Positions 40,699 to 48,810 of a stretch of DNA of 48,961 nt are shown here, in pieces. Numbering within the stretch: the stretch's first letter is position 1; every line of letters begins with the position of its first letter. The notes beneath the pieces were generated by a model. The model was not told the origin of the DNA and made no database searches. It worked only from the letters and a program-made list of their open reading frames with translations. The stretch is from Desulfohalobiaceae bacterium S24 (GTDB lineage: Bacteria > Desulfobacterota > Desulfovibrionia > Desulfovibrionales > Desulfothermaceae): contig JAABTT010000020.1 of NCBI GenBank assembly GCA_011389765.1, positions 1 through 48,961 on the forward strand. Reading direction: 5' to 3'. The translations under genes and the position numbers were made by a program.

Positions 40699-42291
40699 CT
40701 ATCTGCGCTGGTCGTCCTTGAACAACTTATAGTTGATGGAATCGACCAGAGCCTGCCAGCTGGCTTCCACAATGTTTTCCGAGACGCCGACCGTGACCCA
40801 GCGATCGTGCTGATCCCCGGATTCGATCAGGACCCTGACTCTGGAAGCGGTGCCGGGACAGAGATTTTGATTGGGGGTCAGGACCCGCACCTTGAAGTCC
40901 ATAAGGGTCATGTCTTTGAGATTGGGATAAAAGATCTCCAGGCCTTTGCGCAGGGCATTGTCCAGGGCGTTGACCGGGCCGTCTCCGGTTGCGGCCGTGT
41001 GCTCGATTTCCCCTCCGACTTGAATCATCACCGTGGCCTCTGAAAACGGGGCATTTTCCTCCTGGGTCTTGGCGTCCGTGACTCTGAACCCCAGAAGCGT
41101 GTAGTATTTTTTCCCTTTGCCCATGGCCTGATTCAAAAGTAGTTCGAAAGAGGCTTCGGCAACGGCATATTCATAGCCGATGCTTTCCAGTTCCTTGACC
41201 TTGACCAGGACCTCCTTGACCGCCGGGTCGGTTTTTTCAAGCGGGATACCGAATTGTTTGGCCTTGAACAGGATATTGCTCTGGCCGGAGAGATCGGAGA
41301 GCAGAACCCGCCGCTTGTTGCCCACACTTTCCGGGGGGATATGTTCATAGGTCAGGGGATTGCGCCGGACGGCGCTGACGTGGATGCCCCCTTTGTGGGC
41401 AAAGGCGGCTTTGCCCACAAAGGGCTGGCGGATAAAGGGGCGGATATTGGAGACTTCAGCAATATACAGGGCTGCATTCCGCAATTTTTTGAGATGGCCC
41501 TCAGGCAGGCACTTGAATTGCATTTTCAGTTCAAGGGCCGGAATGATGGAGCTGAGATTGGCGTTGCCGCATCGTTCCCCATAGCCGTTGATGGTTCCCT
41601 GAACCTGTCTGACTCCGCAGTTCACTGCCTGCAGGGAGTTCGCCACAGCCAGTTCGCAATCGTTGTGGACATGGATGCCCAGTTGCTGATGGGGATACGC
41701 CTCGCGCACGGATTGGATGATTTCCTTAAGTTCTGTGGTCAATGTCCCGCCGTTGGTGTCACAAAGGACAATGACCTCGGCGCCGGCCTGAATGGCTTTG
41801 TCCAGGCAGGCCAAGGCATAGGCCTGATCGGCTTTAAAGCCGTCGAAAAAATGCTCCGCATCAAAAAAAAGCTCCCGGATATGCGGCCGGATATAGGCCA
41901 GGGAGTCCTGAATAAGCTCCAGATTGCGCTCCTTGGAGATACGGAGGGCTTCCTTGACATGGATATCCCAGGTTTTTCCGAAGAGGGTGATGGCCTGGGG
42001 ATCGGACAGGAGGGCTTGCTTGAAGCTCAGGTCGTTCTCCGGAGTTGTCTTGGGATTATGGGTGCTGCCGAAAGCCGTAATTTTCGAGTGTTGGAGCCGG
42101 TAATTCTTGATTTCCTGAAAAAACTGGCTGTCCGTGGGATTGGATCCGGGCCAGCCGCCCTCGATATAGGCTACTCCCAGTTCATCGAGTTTTTGGGTCA
42201 ACCTGACCTTGTCTGCAGTAGTGAAATGGATTTCTTCGGACTGAGCCCCGTCCCGCAGGGTCGTGTCATAGATCTGGATGCCTGTATTCAT
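40699..42291 (-). CDS. cimA: Citramalate synthase
   Basis: A 530-aa enzyme of the DRE-TIM (isopropylmalate synthase) family. It joins pyruvate and acetyl-CoA into citramalate, the first step of threonine-independent isoleucine synthesis. N-terminal IYDTTLRDGAQSEEI, IEGGWPGSNPTD, VLCDTNGGT, the metal site HVHNDCELAVANS and VQGTINGYGERCGN are diagnostic; the GGWPGSNP stretch separates CimA from LeuA. A C-terminal LeuA-type allosteric domain (YYTLLGFRVTDAKTQEE onward) suggests feedback by isoleucine. It is last in the tsaE-lysC-cimA row, 132 bp after lysC. The ribosome binding site before ATG 42291 is weak. Confidence 0.94.
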   Translation of the reverse strand: MNTGIQIYDTTLRDGAQSEEIHFTTADKVRLTQKLDELGVAYIEGGWPGSNPTDSQFFQEIKNYRLQHSKITAFGSTHNPKTTPENDLSFKQALLSDPQAITLFGKTWDIHVKEALRISKERNLELIQDSLAYIRPHIRELFFDAEHFFDGFKADQAYALACLDKAIQAGAEVIVLCDTNGGTLTTELKEIIQSVREAYPHQQLGIHVHNDCELAVANSLQAVNCGVRQVQGTINGYGERCGNANLSSIIPALELKMQFKCLPEGHLKKLRNAALYIAEVSNIRPFIRQPFVGKAAFAHKGGIHVSAVRRNPLTYEHIPPESVGNKRRVLLSDLSGQSNILFKAKQFGIPLEKTDPAVKEVLVKVKELESIGYEYAVAEASFELLLNQAMGKGKKYYTLLGFRVTDAKTQEENAPFSEATVMIQVGGEIEHTAATGDGPVNALDNALRKGLEIFYPNLKDMTLMDFKVRVLTPNQNLCPGTASRVRVLIESGDQHDRWVTVGVSENIVEASWQALVDSINYKLFKDDQRR

Positions 42292-42423
42292 GGAGTACTC
42301 GTTGCGTAATGTTTTATGTGCTGAAGTTTTTAAGAAAAAGGTATTGGTTTTATCTCATATAGCCTGTTCCTCTTCTTTGCCCTGACAATCGGCAATCGCA
42401 AATAAAAAAATATAGAACAGGCC

Positions 42424-43665
42424 TTACCTGCTAAATTCGGCAGACTCGGGCTCTTTTTCCAGACCAAAGGCCTCGTGCAGGGTGCGTACCGCCAGCTCCG
42501 TGTATTTATCCTCGATGAGACAGGAAATTTTGATCTCCGAGGTACTGATGATGAGAATGTTGATGTCTTCAGCCTGGAGGGCCTTGAAGGCTATGGCCGC
42601 CACCCCGGAATGATTGCGCATCCCCACGCCGATAACCGAGACCTTGCTGACGTGTGTATCCGTAAAAACACCCCTGGCTCCGAGATCCGACTGGATGTTT
42701 TCAATAAGCCGCTTGCTTCGCTCCAGATCTCCTTTTGAAACGGTGAAAGTGATGTCGGTCCGACCTTCCCGGCTGGGATTCTGGACGATCATGTCCACCA
42801 CGATCCCGGCCGTAGCCATGGGTTCAAAGACCGATGCCGCGATTCCCGGTTCATCAAATACGTCAACCAAGGTGATCCGGGCTTGATTCTTGTCATAAGC
42901 CACTCCCGAGACAAGGACCGATTCCATTGCCATATCCTCCTGGACAAGAAGTGTTCCTGGTTCCGTGTTGAAAGTCGATCGGACATGGACCGGGACGTTG
43001 TATTTTTTTGCGAATTCCACCGAGCGGATTTGGAGGACCTTGGCCCCCATGCTGGCCATTTCCAGCATTTCGTCATAGGCGATTCTGGAGAGTTTTCTGG
43101 CCTGGGAACAGATGTTCGGATCAGTGGTGTACACCCCATCCACGTCGGTGTAGATTTCACAGACCTTGGCCTGCAGGACCGCGGCCAAAGCCACCGCCGA
43201 GGTGTCGGAACCACCCCGGCCTAACGTGGTCAGGTTGTGGTTGATGTCACATCCCTGAAAACCGGCCACGACCAGGACCTCATATTTCTTGAAATGCTCC
43301 CGAAGAGCCGCCTGGTCAATATCCAGTATCCTGGCCGTACCAAAGGACGGATCGGTATGGATCGGTATCTGAAATCCGAGCAGCGATCTGGCCCGGATGT
43401 GATTGGCCTGGAGAAGCATGGCGAATAAACTGGCGGAGACCTGCTCCCCGGTGGTCAGAAGAACATCCATTTCCGCAGGAGGAGGGTTTTGGGACCACTC
43501 TTCGGCCAGAGCGATCAAGCGGTCCGTCTCTCCGGCCATGGCCGACAGAACAACCACAAGCCTTGATCCCTGCTCCAATGGCTCTTTAACTTTGGCCATC
43601 ACCTTGCGCATGCATTCCAGATTCGCAACCGAGGAGCCGCCAAATTTTTGGACCACAATGTCCAT
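42424..43665 (-). CDS. lysC: Aspartate kinase
   Basis: A 413-aa aspartokinase, which phosphorylates aspartate at the entry to lysine, methionine and threonine synthesis. Kinase domain: IVVQKFGGSSVAN, TTGEQVSASLFAM, TLGRGGSDTSAVALAA and EIYTDVDGVYTTDP. Two C-terminal ACT domains follow (SGVAYDKNQARITLVDVFDEPGIA, then VSVIGVGMRNHSGVAAIAFKAL), the usual site for lysine or threonine feedback. Length is typical of monofunctional LysC. It lies 100 bp after tsaE, with a small 9-bp hairpin between them, and before cimA, grouping two amino-acid committing steps. Confidence 0.96.
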   Translation of the reverse strand: MDIVVQKFGGSSVANLECMRKVMAKVKEPLEQGSRLVVVLSAMAGETDRLIALAEEWSQNPPPAEMDVLLTTGEQVSASLFAMLLQANHIRARSLLGFQIPIHTDPSFGTARILDIDQAALREHFKKYEVLVVAGFQGCDINHNLTTLGRGGSDTSAVALAAVLQAKVCEIYTDVDGVYTTDPNICSQARKLSRIAYDEMLEMASMGAKVLQIRSVEFAKKYNVPVHVRSTFNTEPGTLLVQEDMAMESVLVSGVAYDKNQARITLVDVFDEPGIAASVFEPMATAGIVVDMIVQNPSREGRTDITFTVSKGDLERSKRLIENIQSDLGARGVFTDTHVSKVSVIGVGMRNHSGVAAIAFKALQAEDINILIISTSEIKISCLIEDKYTELAVRTLHEAFGLEKEPESAEFSR

Positions 43666-43732
43666 TGAAAACCCCGTTGTCCTTTATCCTTTCAATTCTG
43701 CTAAAAAAACTTGCTTCCAGACAGGTCGAAGG

Positions 43733-43754
43733 CGCCTCATCGTTAGATGAGGCG
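43733..43754. repeat. 9-bp hairpin between tsaE and lysC
   Basis: CGCCTCATC (43733-43741) and GATGAGGCG (43746-43754) with a GTTA loop. There is no T run after it on the minus strand, so it is more likely an mRNA processing or stability element than a terminator. Confidence 0.5.
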
Positions 43755-43765
43755 TTGCAAAAAAA

Positions 43766-44365
43766 TTACACGGGATCTTTGCACCAAGTCCCGCGGCAGC
43801 GGTCCCGGAGGCCGGCCAGTATCTGTTCAGCGTATTCTCCGTGTGCCGTGATGGCGGCTTTGCGTGCGGATCCCCGGTAGTCTAAGCCAACGCTCAGATA
43901 ATGCTCGGGATAGACAGCCTCGGGAAGATGTTCGGACCATTCCACGAGGATTTGGCTCGTCTGGAGCCCCAGGTATTCCTCCACGAGTTCATCACTTCCT
44001 CCGGGTTCGATTCGATACAGATCAAGATGTATGATTTCCGGAGACGTCGGATAGATATTGACCAGGTTAAAGCTTGGACTGTTGACTTCGGCCTGTTCGC
44101 CTCCCGGGTACTGTTCGACCAGAGCCCGGATCAGGCTTGTCTTTCCGGATCCCAGCGGGCCTTGAAAAAGCACCGTACACGGTCCGTGCCCCTGGAGAAT
44201 ACCGGATAGCAGAGATCCCAGCTTCCGGGTCCGGGTTTCGTCTTGCAGATGGAGCAGCATATTATAGAATTTGGATTTTTTTTTGCGATTGTTACGACAA
44301 AAAAGAATAGACGGTTCTCTGGTATAAAATTCAATCTTTTTTTCAAGGGCTAAAGCGCTAGGCAT
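43766..44365 (-). CDS. tsaE: tRNA threonylcarbamoyladenosine biosynthesis ATPase TsaE
   Basis: The core is a 160-residue TsaE: Walker A FQGPLGSGKTSLIRAL, EVNSPSFNLVNIY, the HLDLYRIE motif and the LVEWSEHLPE motif. TsaE works with TsaB and TsaD to make the t6A base in ANN-reading tRNAs. The full frame from ATG 44365 is 199 aa and its start overlaps the CBS gene stop (TGATG), which favours coupling. However, the first 35 residues are lysine- and aromatic-rich and unlike the family, and ATG 44260 would give a normal 164-aa protein, though without a binding site. Both starts remain possible. Confidence 0.92.
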   Translation of the reverse strand: MPSALALEKKIEFYTREPSILFCRNNRKKKSKFYNMLLHLQDETRTRKLGSLLSGILQGHGPCTVLFQGPLGSGKTSLIRALVEQYPGGEQAEVNSPSFNLVNIYPTSPEIIHLDLYRIEPGGSDELVEEYLGLQTSQILVEWSEHLPEAVYPEHYLSVGLDYRGSARKAAITAHGEYAEQILAGLRDRCRGTWCKDPV

Positions 44366-44817
44366 CAGGATTTGGGCACCAGGGTTTTCAGCACATCTTC
44401 TTTGCCCACAATACCCACAAGCTTTTCTTCGCTGACGACAGGAATGGTATGGAAATTTTTGTTGACCATCAAATCCGCCAGTTTTTCAATGTCTTGATCT
44501 GGTGCGATGCAGGTCGGTTTTGGAGTCATGGCATGGCGAACCTCTGTGGCCGAAATCTTTTGGATCTCTTTCTCCATTTGATGCAAGGACTGGAGAGGGA
44601 TTAGTCCGTCAAAGAGGGTGAACACCGTGGGCAGGGGGAGTTGCTTCTGTTGCGATATGAGGTCGCTCTGGCAGATGATGCCGATGACCTTTAGCTCTTC
44701 ATCCAGGACCGGGAGCCCGTTGATGTGGTTTTGTAAAAGCAGGGCCGCGGCTTCCGTGATTTTGGTATCCGCTTTGACGCTGATAACGTCCTTGGTCATG
44801 ATTTCAGAAACGTGCAT
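44365..44817 (-). CDS. CBS-domain protein (tandem CBS pair)
   Basis: A 150-aa protein of two CBS repeats: MTKDVISVKADTKITEAAALL, NHINGLPVLDEELKVIGIIC, then MTPKPTCIAPDQDIEKLADLM and FHTIPVVSEEKLVGIVGKED. Such pairs (Bateman modules) bind AMP, ATP, NADH or SAM and act as energy sensors, often through partners. No enzyme domain is attached. GGAGAAAG precedes ATG 44817. It overlaps tsaE by 3 bases and follows a 17-bp inverted repeat that separates it from nnr. Confidence 0.92.
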   Translation of the reverse strand: MHVSEIMTKDVISVKADTKITEAAALLLQNHINGLPVLDEELKVIGIICQSDLISQQKQLPLPTVFTLFDGLIPLQSLHQMEKEIQKISATEVRHAMTPKPTCIAPDQDIEKLADLMVNKNFHTIPVVSEEKLVGIVGKEDVLKTLVPKS

Positions 44818-44831
44818 GATGTTCTTTCTCC

Positions 44832-44868
44832 ATATCAGAATGGAGGTTCAAAACCTCCATTCTGATAT
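44832..44868. repeat. 17-bp perfect inverted repeat before the CBS gene
   Basis: ATATCAGAATGGAGGTT (44832-44848) pairs with AACCTCCATTCTGATAT (44852-44868), loop CAA. It lies directly upstream of the ribosome binding site of the CBS gene, between it and nnr. With no T run after the stem on the minus strand, partial termination or RNA processing inside the operon is possible. Confidence 0.75.
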
Positions 44869-44953
44869 TTGATTGTTTACAGGTATTGGTCAGAGGGGAT
44901 CTCTCTTTTTTATACCTGGTTGTAGGCGAATGTTCGGCCAAGTACGGAGGAGT

Positions 44954-46498
44954 TTAGGCATGGCTACTGAAAAAATCAAGGCATGAGGGCAGGGTATGGG
45001 CGATTTCTTGAGCCAGATTTCCCCGATGGGGGAATTTTTCCTGAAGTTCTTTGCCGGCCAGGGCGTGCCAGTAGACCGCCGCGCTTGCCGCAGCGAAAGG
45101 CTCCATGGACCGGGCCAGGAGGCTGCCGAGTATTCCGGAGAGAACATCGCCGGACCCGCCCACGGCGAGATTGCCGCAGGCAAATGGGGAGAAAAAGAGC
45201 GGCGCATTCGGGGCGCCGATAAGGGTTCCCGCTCCCTTGAGTATCACGGTGCACCCGGATTTTTGGACGATGTCTCGGATATGTTTTAATCGCGAGGCTT
45301 GAATGTCCGCACTGCTGCATCCGCAGAGACGAGCCATTTCGCCTGGATGAGGAGTGAGGATGCTCTGCGGGGAGAGCCGGGAGAGAAGCTCCGGGTCGGC
45401 GGCCAGGGCAAACAGGGCATCCGCATCATAGACAGTGGGTTTGGTCTGGGACTGGACAAGGGCCTGGAGGAATTCAATGGTTTGGGGGTCTCGGCCAATC
45501 CCCGGTCCGACGACAAGCGCATCTGAGGCTTCGATGGCCTCTTGGAGCGGATCGAGCATCTGCCGGGTCCACCGGCGTCCTGAAGCCAAGGGCCGGGTCA
45601 TGAGATCCGGCCAGCCCTGCTTGATTTCCGGGCATAGGTCCTCCGGGGCGGCGACCGTTACCAGGCCGCTGCCGGATCGCAGAGCGCCCAGTCCGGCCAA
45701 GGTGGCTGCGCCGGTTAAGCCTGGAGAACCTCCGAGAATCAGGAGATGTCCGGCTCTGCCTTTATGGTCGGAACATTCGAGAGCCGGAAGGGTCTGGAGC
45801 ACTTTCCGGGTGAGCCCAAAAGCGTCTGGCGGGTGGGCGGTTTTGATGGATTTGGGAATTCCGATTTTTCGAACGGCCAGTTCTCCGACGAAATCTGAGG
45901 CCCCAGGCATGAAGAGGCCCAGTTTGGTCTCCTCAAAGGTCACCGTGCAATCGGCTTTGACGGCGATGGGTTCGGGCCGGCCGGTGAGGCCGTTCAAGCC
46001 GGAGGGGATGTCAATGGAAAGTACGAAGCGATGCCGGCCGAGTCGGTTCATGGCTTCGATCCAGTATTGATAGTCTTGCCGCAGGGGGCCCTTAAATCCG
46101 GTTCCCAGGAGTCCGTCGATGAGAATGTCCGGACGATTGAGCGATTCCAGATTATAGCCGATGAGCTTCATCATCCGGACGTCGCTTTTTTGCGCGAGTT
46201 GGATATGGAAGGCTGTGTCTCCGGAATAATCCTGCAGTTCCCTGGTGTGCAGTACCAGGCATTTGGCTTTGTGCTCCATGAGATGCCGGGCCAGGGCAAA
46301 AGCATCGCCCCCGTTATTGCCTGAACCGGCAAACAGGACAATATTGGAGTCTTCAAGTGATGAGAAATGCGAGTTCAGGACATGGAATATTTCCCGGCTG
46401 GCGTTTTCCATGAGCATTGCTCCGGGAATTCCGAAATCTTCAATGGTCAACCGGTCCCAATGTGCCATTTCCTTCGGGCTCAACAAAGGGGTGAACAT
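44954..46498 (-). CDS. nnr: Bifunctional NAD(P)H-hydrate epimerase / ADP-dependent dehydratase
   Basis: A 514-aa two-domain repair enzyme that restores damaged NADHX and NADPHX. The N-terminal YjeF epimerase domain (about 1-215) shows FGIPGAMLMENAS, the GSGNNGGDAFALARHL loop and IDGLLGTGFKG. The C-terminal ribokinase-like dehydratase domain (about 225-510) shows GRAGHLLILGGSPGLTGAA, VVGPGIGRD, LTPHPGEMARL, VILKGAGTLIG and GNLAVGGSGDVLSGILGS with the catalytic aspartate. ATG 46498 has GGAGAAAG just before it; 23 open codons upstream overlap the end of acpS and are not used. It lies 25 bp after acpS. Confidence 0.95.
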   Translation of the reverse strand: MFTPLLSPKEMAHWDRLTIEDFGIPGAMLMENASREIFHVLNSHFSSLEDSNIVLFAGSGNNGGDAFALARHLMEHKAKCLVLHTRELQDYSGDTAFHIQLAQKSDVRMMKLIGYNLESLNRPDILIDGLLGTGFKGPLRQDYQYWIEAMNRLGRHRFVLSIDIPSGLNGLTGRPEPIAVKADCTVTFEETKLGLFMPGASDFVGELAVRKIGIPKSIKTAHPPDAFGLTRKVLQTLPALECSDHKGRAGHLLILGGSPGLTGAATLAGLGALRSGSGLVTVAAPEDLCPEIKQGWPDLMTRPLASGRRWTRQMLDPLQEAIEASDALVVGPGIGRDPQTIEFLQALVQSQTKPTVYDADALFALAADPELLSRLSPQSILTPHPGEMARLCGCSSADIQASRLKHIRDIVQKSGCTVILKGAGTLIGAPNAPLFFSPFACGNLAVGGSGDVLSGILGSLLARSMEPFAAASAAVYWHALAGKELQEKFPHRGNLAQEIAHTLPSCLDFFSSHA

Positions 46499-46523
46499 GG
46501 GCTTTCTCCTGGATCTGTTGCAG

Positions 46524-46895
46524 TTATTTTTCCAAGATGACCACGGCGCAGGCCGTGTCCCGGGCATGGGTCAGGCTGAGATGGATCCGAACGATTCCCA
46601 GTTCATCAGCCTGCTGCAAGGCCGGACCCGAAAAGCTGAGGCAGGGCTTTCCGTTTTGGGCTGAATGGATCTTAAGGCAGTGAAAGGTGATGCCCTGAGA
46701 GAATCCGGTTCCCAGGGCCTTGACCCCGGCTTCCTTTCCGGCAAAGCGGGCCGCCAGGAAGGGAACCGGGCTTTTGGGGATATGCGCCAGTTCTTCAGGG
46801 GTGAGAATTTTTCCGGCGAATTTCAAACCAAAGCGTTCCCAGGCTTTTTGTATCCTCTCTGTTTCAATCAGATCGAGTCCAATGTTGACAATCAT
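46524..46895 (-). CDS. acpS: Holo-[acyl-carrier-protein] synthase
   Basis: A 123-aa enzyme, the normal AcpS size, that transfers phosphopantetheine from CoA to acyl carrier protein. Magnesium and CoA sites are visible: IVNIGLDLIETERI (Asp8) and FLAARFAGKEAGVKALGTG (the conserved FAAKEA-like helix with its glutamate). The C-terminal HLSLTHARDTACAVVI fits the family. It starts 8 bases after the pdxJ stop codon with only a weak binding site, so translation is probably coupled to pdxJ. Confidence 0.96.
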   Translation of the reverse strand: MIVNIGLDLIETERIQKAWERFGLKFAGKILTPEELAHIPKSPVPFLAARFAGKEAGVKALGTGFSQGITFHCLKIHSAQNGKPCLSFSGPALQQADELGIVRIHLSLTHARDTACAVVILEK

Positions 46896-46903
46896 TGTTT
46901 CGA

Positions 46904-47629
46904 TCAGTCAACAAAATTTTGGATGACAGCGGCCATATCCCGGACGGCCCGCTCCATGCCCATGAGGGAGGCCCGGGCCACGACGGCATGGCCGATGGAG
47001 TATTCCCGGATGCCTGGAACCCTGGCAAAGGCTTTAATATTGGTATAATTGAGGCCGTGCCCCAGGTTGACCTTGAGGTCCAGGTCCCGGGCTGTGCTGA
47101 TGCTGGCAAGGATCTTGTCCAGTTCGGCCGCGGCTTTTTTTTCATCCCGGGCGTCGGCATAGTGACCGGTATGGATTTCAATATATTCCGCTCCGATGTC
47201 GGCCGCGGCTTGGATCTGCCTTGCATCGGCATCAATAAACAGGCTGGAATGAATGCCCAGCTCATGGATCGGCCGTAAAAAATCCCGATACCGCTGCTCC
47301 TGATCGATGCAGTTCAGACCGCCTTCCGTGGTCAATTCCTGGCGCTTTTCCGGAACCAGACAGATCATGTGCGGCTGGGTGTTCAGAGCGATGGACTGCA
47401 TCTCTTCCGTGGCGGCCATTTCCAAGTTGAGGTTGGTCTTGATGGTCTTCTTGATCAGGTCTACATCCCGGTCATTGATGTGCCGGCGATCCTCCCGGAG
47501 ATGAATGATGATCCCCTCGGCTCCTCCGACTTCAGCCAGAAAGGCCGCGTGAACCGGGTCCGGTTCTTCGGCCAGCCTGGCCTGGCGAATAGTGGCGATA
47601 TGATCGACATTGACAACAAGCTTTGGCAT
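46904..47629 (-). CDS. pdxJ: Pyridoxine 5'-phosphate synthase
   Basis: A 241-aa TIM-barrel enzyme that condenses 1-deoxyxylulose 5-phosphate with aminoacetone phosphate, the last ring-forming step of the DXP-dependent vitamin B6 pathway. Motifs: [15 protein letters not shown] at the N-terminus, [59 protein letters not shown] and [13 protein letters not shown]. The start at 47629 was chosen because AAGGAG precedes it. It is the first gene of the pdxJ-acpS-nnr set. Confidence 0.97.
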   Translation of the reverse strand: MPKLVVNVDHIATIRQARLAEEPDPVHAAFLAEVGGAEGIIIHLREDRRHINDRDVDLIKKTIKTNLNLEMAATEEMQSIALNTQPHMICLVPEKRQELTTEGGLNCIDQEQRYRDFLRPIHELGIHSSLFIDADARQIQAAADIGAEYIEIHTGHYADARDEKKAAAELDKILASISTARDLDLKVNLGHGLNYTNIKAFARVPGIREYSIGHAVVARASLMGMERAVRDMAAVIQNFVD

Positions 47630-47714
47630 TGGAATCTCCTTCATGTTTCATCAGCCTGTAAACAGACTCTGTACAAAACATCCCGGGTGGTTTGTCAAGT
47701 GAAAAATAGCGGCT

Positions 47715-48176
47715 TCAGTAGATACCCAGATCGCAGCCGGCCGCTATGGTCTGACCGAGTTCAAGGCACTGATCAAGGATCTCCTGCTCAACCGGTCCCC
47801 GGGAAATGACGGGTTCAAAGACTTTTTTGAACCGAAAGCCGGTGAGGATCCTTTCAATCTGGTCCCGGCAATTCCGGCCGTCGTTGCCGGCGCTGATGAA
47901 CAGGACATAGGGTTTTCTGAAGGTTTTCGGATTTTGGATTGCGGCCTCATAGGTCCTGTCGAAGAAATCTTTGATCATGCCGGCCATATACCCGAAATAT
48001 TCAGGAGATCCAATAGCCATCCCGTCGCAGGAGCGCAAGTCTTCAAGGCCGGTTTCGGCTGCCGGCTTGAGATTGACGGCCGCGTTTTCAACGCTTTCCA
48101 CCCCGGCGGCGACAGCCTGGGCCATGAGCCGGGTGTTGCCGCTCTGGGAGTGATACATGACCAGGATTGTGCTCAT
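47715..48176 (-). CDS. Flavodoxin-like FMN protein
   Basis: A 153-aa flavodoxin-fold protein. The FMN phosphate loop is YHSQSGNTRLMAQAV (about 8-22) and the second FMN loop is AIGSPEYFGYMAGMIKDFFDRTY (about 54-76), typical of the WrbA/flavodoxin_2-like group that carries electrons or reduces quinones. FISAGNDGRNCRDQI is the third flavin-side region. Its substrate is unknown. It lies 28 bp after the selenocysteine-type DsbA gene on the same strand, so the two thiol/flavin redox proteins are probably co-expressed. Confidence 0.9.
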   Translation of the reverse strand: MSTILVMYHSQSGNTRLMAQAVAAGVESVENAAVNLKPAAETGLEDLRSCDGMAIGSPEYFGYMAGMIKDFFDRTYEAAIQNPKTFRKPYVLFISAGNDGRNCRDQIERILTGFRFKKVFEPVISRGPVEQEILDQCLELGQTIAAGCDLGIY

Positions 48177-48204
48177 ACAGAATTCTCCATCGTAAATCTA
48201 TCAG

Positions 48205-48810
48205 TCATGCATCACCTTCAATAAAACGCTCCAGCGTCTCCAGGGGCTGGGCTCCGACAAGCACTTCCCGGCCATTATAAAAGCTGGGCACCGCCCTGAT
48301 GCCCATTCGACGGGATCTCTCCCAGTCCTGATCCACGGTTTTCCGGTACTTCCTCTGGACAAGAATCTCGCGGGCCTCATCAGGAGAAAGGCCACAGGAC
48401 CGGGCCACAGCCAGCACTTCCTCGAGCAGTCCGATGTTTTTGCCCTCGGCAAAATAAGTCTCAAAAACCTTTTGATGAAAACAATCCCCGGCGCCCATAT
48501 CCTCGGCCCATTTCCCGAGTTCCTGGGCCAGGCGGCTGTTGTAGGTCATGGTCCTCTCTCCGAAGGGGAGGCCTTCTTCCCTGGCCACCTGTTGCAACCT
48601 GGCCAGCATGGCTGGAATGTCCACATCCCGGCCCTTGAAGAGCTCCTGCAGGGACTGGCCTGCCTCGGGGGTCTCCGGATGCAGGGGAAAGGCAACCCAG
48701 TTGATATCCAGAGCATGCTTCTGTCGCAGTCTTTCAATACGCCCGGTAATGAAGTAGCACCAGGGTCAGATGTAGTCCGAAAAGATCTCCAGTGATTTTG
48801 TTTGATTCAT
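48205..48810 (-). CDS. DsbA/FrnE-family oxidoreductase, probable selenoprotein (Sec-PWC)
   Basis: Read from ATG 48810 (AGGA five bases upstream) to the stop at 48205-48207, this is a 201-aa DsbA-like (FrnE-type) thioredoxin-fold protein. It contains one in-frame TGA as codon 15 (48766-48768). The residues around it are IFSDYI-TGA-PWCYFITGRIERL, so the TGA takes exactly the place of the first, nucleophilic cysteine of the CPWC motif normal for this family. Family similarity runs unbroken on both sides: WVAFPLHPETP, FGERTMTYNSRLAQELGKWAED, GLSPDEAREIL and the late cis-proline region GIRAVPSFYNG. A hairpin fitting the bacterial SECIS pattern follows the TGA. Selenocysteine insertion is the best reading, giving a Sec-Pro-Trp-Cys redox centre; a nonsense mutation is the alternative. 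No signal peptide is seen, so it is cytoplasmic. selA, selB and tRNA-Sec are not in the window. Confidence 0.8.
48733..48753 (-). promoter_or_regulatory. Candidate bacterial SECIS hairpin
   Basis: Twelve bases after the TGA the minus strand folds as TTCA-T-TAC, loop CGGGC, GTA-T-TGAA: a 4-bp and a 3-bp helix separated by a T-T mismatch. The apical loop lies about 20 bases from the TGA and has G in its second position, which fits the loose bSECIS rule (loop 16-37 bases downstream, G in the first two loop bases). Confidence 0.6.
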
